Source: Clostridiales bacterium
GTDB taxonomy: Bacteria > Bacillota_A > Clostridia > Christensenellales > Aristaeellaceae
Direction of reading: 5' to 3'
DNA: 11,124 bases
Assembly (NCBI GenBank): GCA_012514855.1
Contig: JAAYZL010000042.1
Location: 1 to 11,124, forward strand
Shown here: in pieces, positions 1 through 5,763 of the stretch
How the letters are laid out: the number at the start of each line of letters is the position of its first letter
Numbering within the stretch: position 1 is the first letter of the stretch
The notes under the pieces: generated by a model
Database searches by the model: none
The model's input: the letters and a program-made list of their open reading frames with translations, nothing else
What the model was told of the DNA's origin: nothing
Position numbers and translations under genes: made by a program

Positions 1-696
1 ATGGACCAGCGCTGCCTGAACGCCGACCCGTGGAAGAACCCGGCGCTTATCGAGGCGGGGCTGATGGTCGCGGCGATGGAGAAGGGCGCGAACATCTCGG
101 TGATGCTGCCGTACTCGGACGCGCTGAAGCTCATGAGCGACTGGTACGCGCAGCTCTGGGCGGAGAGCCTCGGGAAGAACGCGACCCTCGACGGACAGCC
201 GGTCAACGTCGGCCAGACGCCGGTCAAGGCGCTCGGCGTGACCGACCAGCACTCGCAGCTGCAGCTCTACACCGAGGGCCCGTTCGACAAGGTCATCACG
301 TTTCTGAAGGTCGAATCGTTCCGCTCTGAGACGCCGATCCCCCACGGCTGCGACGACGTCCCGACGATCGCGTTCCTGGGCGGCAGGAGCCACAACCAAC
401 TGATCGAGGCCGAGCGGCTCGGAACCGAGTACGCGCTCTACCGCGCGGGCAGGATGTGCCAGGTGATCGCGCTTCCGGCGATCGACGAGGAGACGGTCGG
501 CCAGCTTCTGTACTTCTTCGAGCTCGTGACCGCCTACGCCGGCGCGCTTCTGAACATCGACGCGTTCAACCAGCCGGGCGTCGAGGAGTCGAAGCTCGCG
601 GCCTACGCCGTCATGGGCTACGAGAGCGACAGGCACGCGAAAAAGCGCGAGGAGATGCAAAACCGCCCCGCGCCGAGACCGGAGTATAGATTCTGA
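1..696 (+). CDS. pgi: Glucose-6-phosphate isomerase, C-terminal part (5' end outside window)
   Basis: Interconverts glucose-6-phosphate and fructose-6-phosphate in the cytoplasm (glycolysis and gluconeogenesis). The visible 231 residues match the C-terminal half of bacterial Pgi. The TDQHSQ block (residues 81-86) carries the family's catalytic histidine. GGRSHNQ lies at about 127-133. The second Pgi signature spans 181-198 (GALLNIDAFNQPGVEESK) and ends in the conserved active-site lysine. The family is normally about 450 residues or longer, so some 200 or more N-terminal residues, including the sugar-phosphate binding SIS region and the true start, lie left of the window. The ATG at base 1 is most likely an internal methionine that happens to fall at the edge. 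The tail after residue 210 is charged and less conserved. The stop codon forms the base of a hairpin shared with the convergent glycosyltransferase gene. Confidence 0.96.
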   Translation: MDQRCLNADPWKNPALIEAGLMVAAMEKGANISVMLPYSDALKLMSDWYAQLWAESLGKNATLDGQPVNVGQTPVKALGVTDQHSQLQLYTEGPFDKVITFLKVESFRSETPIPHGCDDVPTIAFLGGRSHNQLIEAERLGTEYALYRAGRMCQVIALPAIDEETVGQLLYFFELVTAYAGALLNIDAFNQPGVEESKLAAYAVMGYESDRHAKKREEMQNRPAPRPEYRF

Positions 697-732
697 TTGA
701 AACGGAGCCGGCGACGGCTCCGTTTCAATCAG
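693..732. terminator. Stop-to-stop hairpin between convergent genes
   Basis: A perfect 18-bp stem (693-710 with 715-732) is capped by a GCGA tetraloop of the stable GNRA type. The pgi stop TGA (694-696) sits in the left arm and the stop of the convergent glycosyltransferase gene (complement of 729-731) in the right arm, so the two genes share one palindrome. Neither side is followed by a clear U-tract. It may therefore act as a 3'-end stabiliser or a non-canonical bidirectional terminator rather than a textbook intrinsic terminator. Confidence 0.75.
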
Positions 733-2243
733 GCGGCCTCCAGACGGTAGATCTTGAGCGAGTACCGCTCCAGCGCATAGGCGCCCAAGTCGGAATAGGC
801 GATCCCGCTTCCGTCGAAGGCCTCGGCCGCGGACGGCTTCGCGGAAGGGAGGCGCTCCACAAAATACACCGGCTGTCCGTCCAGAAGCCAATTGCGGATC
901 TCCGCGGTCTCGTAGACGTGGCGCATATCCGAATAGACGCTTTGGAGCGGCTTCTGATTCCAAAGATAGCAGTCTCTTCCCGTCAATTCCGGGATGGTGC
1001 CGCTCATGTGAGTATCGCTCGCCACGAAGCGCGCGTCCTCCTCGATCGTCTCAAGGCGGGCCTCCAGCTTTTCGAACGCGTTTTTCATGCGCAATTCGGC
1101 GGCGATAAAACTTCTGACGTTCAAAAGCGCCGCGCACAACAGCACGGCCGCCGCCGCAAGCCGCAGATATCGGGCGCGGCCTTCGAGCCTGCCGAGCAGG
1201 ACCGCGTAGCCGAGCCAGAGGCTGCCGAGCGCCGGAACCATATAGCGGGAAACAAACACGGGTCGAAAGATAAGCGACGCCGCGATGCCGAGCAGCACGG
1301 TACCGCCCCAATTGACCGCGCCGTTCACGCAAAACAGCAGGGCGTCCGTCTCATCCCGATCCCTGCGCCGGATGCTCCTGCGGATCGCGCCGACCACCAG
1401 CGCCAGATAGGACAGGACGAGGAACAGCGCGATCGACCACGCAATGATCCTTCCGCCGCCGGATCGAAAGGGATACTCCAAAATCGACGCCAACCCGCGC
1501 TTCGTGATCGGGGAAATCCAGTAGCTCTCACCGACCATCCTCAGCTGCCGAACGGACACCAGCAGCCACGGAAGATAGCCGATCACCGTCGCCCCCGCGC
1601 ACAACAGCCACCCCTTGAGCCGCGCCCGATCGTAAAAAAGGCATCGGATCAGCACAAACAGATAGGTAAAGGCGACCGTCGCGCAGGCGAAGTGATGCGT
1701 ATAGGCCGCGGCCAGGCTGAACAGCGTGAAAAGGCACCAATTCCTGAAGCCGCCGCTTCGCAGAACCTCGTGCGACCAGATATAGCTGGCCGTCACAAAC
1801 AGCAGCGCCCAGCTGTACATGCGGATTTCGACGCCGTAGCTGAGCATCTTCGGCATGGCGGCGGCGCACAGCGCAAACAGCGCCGCGGTCAGATTGCCCC
1901 ATGTCCTGCGAACCCTGGTCGCCGCGAGCAGCATCAGAAGCAGCTGCGGAATCGCCGAGACGCATTTTGCGACCACCGTGACGGAGAGTCCGCCGGCCAG
2001 CGCGCGCGCCGCGTCCACGAAGAACTTGAGGATAAAGTAATAGAGCGGCGGATGGACGTCCGTGGCTGTCCTGCGGATGATCTCCGCGTATGGGAGCCTG
2101 ATCATCCCGAGGGAAAACGCCTCGTCAAACCAGATGCTGCCGCTGTTTGCCGAGATGAACATCGCCAAGAGCGCGGCGATTGCCAGGCCCCAGCAGACCG
2201 CCGCGGCAATGCGGTCCATTCCCGAGCGCAATTTCGTCTCCAT
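729..2243 (-). CDS. GT-C fold membrane glycosyltransferase (PMT/ArnT-like)
   Basis: This 504-residue polytopic membrane protein probably transfers a sugar from a polyprenyl-phosphate donor to a cell-surface acceptor outside the membrane. After a first membrane segment (about 12-32) comes WFDEAFSL (38-45), the Asp-Glu motif in the first extracytoplasmic loop typical of GT-C enzymes, and then DVHPPLYY (62-69), a hallmark of the PMT_2/ArnT-like group. About ten hydrophobic segments follow, then a soluble C-terminal region from about residue 395. The reading frame stays open upstream to 2585, but the extra residues are out-of-frame remains of a broken GT2 gene. I chose the ATG at 2243 because an AGGAAGG ribosome site lies 9 nt upstream. 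That site overlaps the stop codon of the GT2 remnant, suggesting the two were translationally coupled. Donor and acceptor sugars are unknown. Confidence 0.85.
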   Translation of the reverse strand: METKLRSGMDRIAAAVCWGLAIAALLAMFISANSGSIWFDEAFSLGMIRLPYAEIIRRTATDVHPPLYYFILKFFVDAARALAGGLSVTVVAKCVSAIPQLLLMLLAATRVRRTWGNLTAALFALCAAAMPKMLSYGVEIRMYSWALLFVTASYIWSHEVLRSGGFRNWCLFTLFSLAAAYTHHFACATVAFTYLFVLIRCLFYDRARLKGWLLCAGATVIGYLPWLLVSVRQLRMVGESYWISPITKRGLASILEYPFRSGGGRIIAWSIALFLVLSYLALVVGAIRRSIRRRDRDETDALLFCVNGAVNWGGTVLLGIAASLIFRPVFVSRYMVPALGSLWLGYAVLLGRLEGRARYLRLAAAAVLLCAALLNVRSFIAAELRMKNAFEKLEARLETIEEDARFVASDTHMSGTIPELTGRDCYLWNQKPLQSVYSDMRHVYETAEIRNWLLDGQPVYFVERLPSAKPSAAEAFDGSGIAYSDLGAYALERYSLKIYRLEAA

Positions 2244-2257
2244 CGTTCTCCGCCTTC

Positions 2258-2486
2258 CTATGCCGATTCTTTCGGGAGAGGGATAATGCAGTGAACCCGC
2301 GGATCGGCGGCGTGCGGGCCGCGCGGAATTTCGAGCGTGCCGTCCTTGGAGCCGTCGTCGACGAATACGTACTCGAATTCGAGTTCGGGCATCGCCCCGC
2401 GTCCGCTCGGCTTCCGCATAAAAGAGGACCGGCGTTTCCCGCTCATTGTAGGCCGGAACGACCAGGGTCAACAGCGGCTTTTCCAT
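2258..2486 (-). pseudogene. Remnant of family 2 glycosyltransferase (polyprenyl-phosphate glycosyltransferase type)
   Basis: The ATG at 2486 has an AGGAG ribosome site (2495-2499) 8 nt upstream and begins MEKPLLTLVVPAYNE, the N-terminal signature of GT2 enzymes such as dolichol-phosphate mannosyltransferase-like proteins. After about 30 codons the frame is lost. The continuation, in another frame, reads ELEFEYVFVDDGSKDGT (the GT2 nucleotide-binding VDDGS motif) and then ADPRVHCI, before stopping at TAG 2258-2260. The family is about 300 residues, so roughly three quarters is missing in addition to the frameshift. These enzymes typically make the lipid-linked sugar used by a GT-C partner encoded next door. 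Here that partner follows 14 nt downstream and is intact. A single frameshift could be an assembly error, but the size of the deletion could not be. Confidence 0.82.
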
Positions 2487-2580
2487 TGTTCTCGCTCCTG
2501 AATGCGCTTGCCGCGGCGAAGCCGGTGATGGGAGTTTGCGCGGCGGAATCCCCTTCTCCGCACCCTCGCGCATGCGGAAT

Positions 2581-2609
2581 ATCATAACACAAATGTCGTT
2601 TTTTGTCTA
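2581..2609 (-). promoter_or_regulatory. SigA-type promoter of the glycosyltransferase operon
   Basis: On the minus strand TAGACA (-35, at 2604-2609) and TATGAT (-10, at 2581-2586) are separated by exactly 17 nt, each one base from consensus. Transcription would start near 2573, about 85 nt before the ATG of the GT2 remnant. The promoter therefore still looks intact although the first gene of the operon has decayed. Confidence 0.75.
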
Positions 2610-2667
2610 TATGCCGCCGCGCCTTCCGCGAAAATTAGCCCACTTTGTCGGAACCGGCCCGAATGAC

Positions 2668-2695
2668 AAAAGCTCCCCCCATCGGCGATGGGGGG
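2668..2695 (-). terminator. Intrinsic terminator of ohr
   Basis: A 9-bp GC-rich stem (2675-2683 with 2687-2695, triloop) is followed on the minus strand by AGCTTTTGTC. It starts about 20 nt after the ohr stop codon. The right arm lies in a run of ten G (2690-2699), a place where sequencing length errors are likely but outside any gene. Confidence 0.75.
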
Positions 2696-2717
2696 GGGGA
2701 AGGGGAACCGGGGCCGT

Positions 2718-3140
2718 CTACTCGACCGTCGCGGTCACGGTGACCTCTATGTTGCCGCGCGTGGCGTTCGAGTACGGACAGGTAAGGTGCGCCTCGGCGG
2801 CGACTTCGTCGGCGACCTTCTGATCGACCGCGCGGAACACCGCCTCGATCGCGGCCGTGAGCTGAAACTTGCCCTGATCGTTTCTGCCGATGCCGACCGT
2901 CGCGCGGACGTCCGGCGCGGAAATATCGAGCCTCTTTACGCGAATCACGTGCTGCAGCGCGCTTCCGAAGCAGGCGGCGTATCCGGCCGCGAACAGCTGC
3001 TCGGGATTGACGCCGCTCTCCTTCTTGCCGCCCATCTCCGCGGGCAGCGCCATCTCAAACTGGAGCGGCGAATTCTCGACCGTCACTTTGCCGTCGCGCC
3101 CGCCGGTCGCAATCGCCTTCGTCGCATACATGACCTTCAT
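2718..3140 (-). CDS. ohr: Organic hydroperoxide resistance protein Ohr (OsmC/Ohr family)
   Basis: A thiol peroxidase that reduces organic and fatty-acid hydroperoxides in the cytoplasm, usually with lipoylated proteins as electron donor. At 140 residues it has the standard Ohr length. The N-terminal ATGGRDG (11-17) holds the conserved arginine. NPEQLFAAGYAACF (45-58) holds the conserved glutamate and the peroxidatic cysteine C57, and CPYSNATRGN (121-130) the resolving cysteine C121. This pattern fits the Ohr subgroup better than OsmC. The start at 3140 has an AGGAG site 8 nt upstream. The gene is monocistronic, with its own promoter (3173-3201) and terminator (2668-2695). Ohr genes are often paired with the MarR-type repressor OhrR, but none is encoded here, so control must come from elsewhere if it exists. 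Confidence 0.95.
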   Translation of the reverse strand: MKVMYATKAIATGGRDGKVTVENSPLQFEMALPAEMGGKKESGVNPEQLFAAGYAACFGSALQHVIRVKRLDISAPDVRATVGIGRNDQGKFQLTAAIEAVFRAVDQKVADEVAAEAHLTCPYSNATRGNIEVTVTATVE

Positions 3141-3172
3141 GGGATCAACTCCTCTCTGCGTCCTGGAATGTC

Positions 3173-3201
3173 ATAGTACTGGAAATCAGGAATGCGTCCA
3201 A
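3173..3201 (-). promoter_or_regulatory. SigA-type promoter of ohr
   Basis: On the minus strand TTGGAC (-35, at 3196-3201) and TACTAT (-10, at 3173-3178) are separated by 17 nt. The predicted start near 3166 leaves a leader of about 25 nt with a good ribosome site. The spacer and part of the -35 box lie inside the outer arm of the structured repeat at 3184-3398. Confidence 0.7.
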
Positions 3202-3398
3202 AGCGGCGAGAGATTTTTCCGCCCCGCCAGGAGCCGGAGCGAGGCGTAGCCGGGAACCTGCGTTGAGCGGAGAGCGACACGCGAAGGTTTGATTTTCGAA
3301 GAAAATCAAAGTCGCTCTGCGACCGATCCGTTCAAATCGAAGATTTGAGCGGATCGCCGTGGCGGGAAAAGATCCGGCGCGACGACGCATTCATGGTT
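3184..3398 (+). repeat. Structured intergenic element, copy 1
   Basis: Fills most of the gap between ohr and the solute-binding protein gene. Predicted pairings on the plus strand: outer helix 3184-3198 with 3384-3398 (13 Watson-Crick pairs, one T-G, one mismatch, with perfect core GAATGCGTC/GACGCATTC); helix 3214-3223 with 3361-3370 (one T-G); 3271-3278 with 3311-3318 (8 bp) enclosing hairpin 3288-3297/3301-3310 (10 bp, GAA loop); and hairpin 3324-3338/3342-3356 (15 positions including one T-G, GAA loop). GTCGCTCTGCGAC (3311-3323) can instead fold on itself, competing with the 8-bp helix. It shares block order and short motifs (GATTTTTC, GGAGCC, GTAGC, GAGCGACA, GTCGC-n3-GCGAC, GGAAAAG or GGGAAAAG) with copy 2 at 5522-5763, while the hairpin sequences differ. 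No credible gene lies inside. Confidence 0.75.
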
Positions 3399-3475
3399 GG
3401 AATTAGTATTCCTTCCCTGCCTTTTATTTGGCCCGGATCGGGCGGGTTGAAACGCACATGGAAAAACTTCACATC

Positions 3476-3509
3476 AAAAAGGGAGGAGAGCGAATGAAGC
3501 TCCCCTCCC
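3476..3509 (-). terminator. Intrinsic terminator of the sugar ABC importer operon
   Basis: An 11-bp stem (3481-3491 with 3499-3509, one wobble pair, 7-nt loop) is followed on the minus strand by TTTTT (3476-3480). It begins 14 nt after the stop codon of the solute-binding protein gene, so this is a clear operon end. Confidence 0.88.
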
Positions 3510-3523
3510 CCTTCGCCGCAAGA

Positions 3524-4492
3524 TCAGCCGCCGAGGGCATCCTCAGCGGTGACGATCTGGACGCCCGTGTTGATGAACAGCGCGCCGATGGTCTCGTCGT
3601 ACGGGGCCTCGACCGCCTCGCCGTTGATCAGCTTGACCAGCGTCTCTACGCTCTGGTAGCCCATGTTGTAGAAGCTCTGGCCGACGGCGATGTCGAGCAC
3701 GCCCGCCTCGAAGAACGCCGGGGTCGTCTCCGGGAAGATGTCGATGGTGATGATCTTGTGGTTCGGGTCCGCGAGCTTCCACGCGTTGGTGTTGGGCATC
3801 GCGGTCACGTCGACGGTGTAGGGCCAGCCGCCGGACATGAACCACGCGTCGAAGTCCCCGCCGTTGGCGCGGCTGTACGCCTCGCAGCCCTCGATCGCCT
3901 CGTCGACGTTGTCGTTGCAGGCGAAGGTGTAGACGCTGTGGAGCTTCGAGCCCGCGATCGCGTCCTCGAAGCCGCGGATGCGCGCCTCGATGTCGTCCGC
4001 GCCGGGGATGCCGGCCAGGATCGCCACGCGGACCTCCTCGAGGTCGCTGTCCTTGTAGAGGTCGATCAGCAGCTCGCCGCAGGTGAAGCCGGCCTTGTAG
4101 TTCTCGGTGCCGATGTAATACTCGCGGTTCGAGTTCGGCGAGTCGACGTCGTAGCAGACGACCTGGATGCCCGCGTCGATCGCGGCGTTGATCGAGGCCA
4201 TCAGCGCGTCTCCGGTCGTGCAGGAGATCGCGATGCCGTCGACGTCGCCGCGGGAGATCAGGTTCAGCATGATCTCGTTCTGCAGCTCGGCCTCGGCGCG
4301 CAGCGGCGTCTGCCACTCCACCGACACGCCGAGGTCCTTGCCGGCGTCGTTCATGCCGACTTCGGCGTCGAGGAACACGACGTTGCCCAGCTGCTGGCCG
4401 ATCATGGCGATCACGATCTCGTCCTCGGCAAGCGCGGAGCCCATCGCAAGAACCAGCATTGCGACGATGAGGAGACTGAGTAGCTTCTTCAT
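3524..4492 (-). CDS. Sugar ABC transporter substrate-binding protein (periplasmic-binding protein type 4, RbsB-like)
   Basis: Captures the sugar outside the membrane and delivers it to the permease encoded just upstream. It has 322 residues. A signal peptide (1-22: MKK, a hydrophobic core, then GSALA before EDE) fits signal peptidase I cleavage. No cysteine lies near that site, so it is not a lipoprotein, which is unusual for a binding protein in a monoderm Firmicute. The mature part shows the RbsB-type type I fold: VIAMIG opening strand, DGIAIS (85-90), the hinge-side segment VVCYDVDSPNSNR (111-123) with aspartate and arginine positions that contact sugar in this family, then YIGTENYKAG (126-135). 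The start at 4492 has AGGGAGG 8 nt upstream and lies 46 nt after the permease gene. It is the last gene of the operon. The ligand cannot be told from sequence. Confidence 0.92.
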   Translation of the reverse strand: MKKLLSLLIVAMLVLAMGSALAEDEIVIAMIGQQLGNVVFLDAEVGMNDAGKDLGVSVEWQTPLRAEAELQNEIMLNLISRGDVDGIAISCTTGDALMASINAAIDAGIQVVCYDVDSPNSNREYYIGTENYKAGFTCGELLIDLYKDSDLEEVRVAILAGIPGADDIEARIRGFEDAIAGSKLHSVYTFACNDNVDEAIEGCEAYSRANGGDFDAWFMSGGWPYTVDVTAMPNTNAWKLADPNHKIITIDIFPETTPAFFEAGVLDIAVGQSFYNMGYQSVETLVKLINGEAVEAPYDETIGALFINTGVQIVTAEDALGG

Positions 4493-4538
4493 GGAAAAAT
4501 CCTCCCTTTATTTGATCCGGCATGGCGCCGGTCCTTCC

Positions 4539-5504
4539 CTACGATCGGGACTTGCGGATCTGGTCGATCGAGACGGCGACGATGATGACGGTTCCGATGA
4601 TCAGCGTCTGGAAGTACGGGTCGACGCTCAGGAGCACCAGCATGTTCCGAAGCACGCCGATGATGGCCGCGCCGATGACGGTGCCGACGACGGTTCCCTC
4701 GCCGCCGGAGAGCGTCGCGCCGCCGATGACGACCGACGCGATCGCGTCCATCTCAAAGCCGTTGCCGGCGGTCGGCTGCGAGACGCCGAGCTTCGAGGCG
4801 TTCATGATGCCGGCAAAGCCCGCCGTGACGCCGCTCAAGATAAAGCACAGTATCTTCAGCCGGCTCGTGTTGATGCCGGAGATGCGCGTGGCCTCCTCGT
4901 TGCCGCCCATCGCGAAGATGCGCCGCCCGGTCGTCGACTTGTTGCGGAACACCGCGAACAGCGCGATGATGATGACCATCGCGTACACCGCCATCGGAAT
5001 CTCCAGAAGATAGCTCTGCCCCAGCCACAGAAAATCCTTGCCGAGGCCGGAGATCGGATAGCCGCGCGTCAGTATGTAGCAGATGCCGCGGAAGATCATC
5101 TGCGTGCCGAGCGTCGCGATGTAGGGCGGCAGCTTGCAGTAGACCACGAGCAGGCCGTTGGTGCAGCCGCAGGCCGCGCCGACCAGAAAGCCGAGCAGCA
5201 TGCCCCAGATCGTCGGCACGCCGCCCTTGATCAAAAGCGCCGACACGACGCCGGCCAGCCCGTAGATCGAGCCGATCGATATGTCTATGCCGCCGATCAT
5301 GATCACCATCGACACGCCGATGCCCGCGATGGCGTACGCCGAAAACGCGCGCGCGACGTTCATCAGGTTCGTCATGTCGCCGAACGCCGGTTTGATCGCG
5401 TACAGCGCCCCGCACATCACCACAAAGATCGCAAAAATCGTCAGCGTCGAGGCGTTTGCCCCCCGGAACAGCCTGCGCCACGTGGAACCGGCCCTGGTCT
5501 GCAT
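4539..5504 (-). CDS. Sugar ABC transporter permease (RbsC-like, BPD_transp_2)
   Basis: The membrane channel of the importer, probably working as a homodimer because no second permease gene is present in the operon. The 321 residues contain about eight to ten hydrophobic segments after a basic cytoplasmic N-terminus. Family landmarks are all intact: GGIDISIG (71-78), PPYIATLGT (127-134), the cytoplasmic coupling loop AMGGNEEATRISGI (198-211) that contacts the ATPase, and GGATLSGGEGTVVGT (261-275). The start at 5504 is supported by AGGAGGGGG about 6 nt upstream. The gene is separated from the ATPase gene by about 250 nt entirely occupied by a structured element, an unusually long gap inside such an operon, but only 46 nt from the binding-protein gene downstream. 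Translation of permease and binding protein is therefore probably linked more closely with each other than with the ATPase. Confidence 0.93.
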   Translation of the reverse strand: MQTRAGSTWRRLFRGANASTLTIFAIFVVMCGALYAIKPAFGDMTNLMNVARAFSAYAIAGIGVSMVIMIGGIDISIGSIYGLAGVVSALLIKGGVPTIWGMLLGFLVGAACGCTNGLLVVYCKLPPYIATLGTQMIFRGICYILTRGYPISGLGKDFLWLGQSYLLEIPMAVYAMVIIIALFAVFRNKSTTGRRIFAMGGNEEATRISGINTSRLKILCFILSGVTAGFAGIMNASKLGVSQPTAGNGFEMDAIASVVIGGATLSGGEGTVVGTVIGAAIIGVLRNMLVLLSVDPYFQTLIIGTVIIVAVSIDQIRKSRS

Positions 5505-5521
5505 GTCGTTTCCCCCTCCTG

Positions 5522-5763
5522 CCTAGGTAAGCGATGATTTAATGAGGTGGTGGATTGCCGAGGCGATTTTTCGTCCCCACGCGGAGCCAGCAGGGAGCCG
5601 TAGCAGCGCTACGGCGACCGGATGAGCGACAGCGGCGTGCGATTCAAATTCATTTGAATCGCACGGTCGCGCAGCGACTTGGTTTCCCAAAGGGAAACCA
5701 ACCTTGCGGGGGCGGAAAAGCGACCGGCAGGCCCGCCGCCGAATAAGTCAGCGATTGCCTAGG
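5522..5763 (+). repeat. Structured intergenic element, copy 2, filling the ATPase-permease gap
   Basis: Predicted pairings on the plus strand: outer helix 5522-5543 with 5742-5763 (22 positions, 19 paired including two T-G); middle helix 5546-5560 with 5725-5740 (four T-G, one bulge, one A-C); inner helix 5567-5578 with 5708-5719 (12 bp, two T-G); hairpin 5597-5604/5608-5615 (perfect 8 bp); 5626-5630 with 5666-5670 enclosing the perfect 13-bp hairpin 5637-5649/5652-5664; and hairpin 5679-5688/5692-5701 (perfect 10 bp, AAA loop). GTCGCGCAGCGAC (5666-5678) can fold on itself as in copy 1. The outermost arm includes the ATPase stop codon (5759-5761). Nearly all non-Watson-Crick pairs are T on the left arm opposite G on the right, so they pair in a plus-strand RNA but not in the minus-strand operon mRNA. 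Same architecture as 3184-3398. Confidence 0.78.

Noticed and set aside
729..2585. A 618-residue reading frame fusing an N-terminal GT2 start to the GT-C protein
   Set aside because: Between the GT2 opening and the GT-C start the frame gives only arginine-rich shadow sequence. The GT2 motifs continue in another frame, and a good ribosome site and ATG mark the GT-C start at 2243.
2690..2699. Run of ten G as a functional element
   Set aside because: It is simply the right arm of the ohr terminator plus extra G; its length may not be reliable in sequencing.
3145..3390. 81-codon minus-strand reading frame inside structured element copy 1
   Set aside because: It covers the hairpins and the ohr promoter and has no domain features. 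A spurious frame in a repeat is the better explanation.
5555..5746. 63-codon plus-strand reading frame inside structured element copy 2
   Set aside because: It is made of the hairpin arms themselves, has no ribosome site and no conserved counterpart in copy 1. The sequence is better explained as structure.
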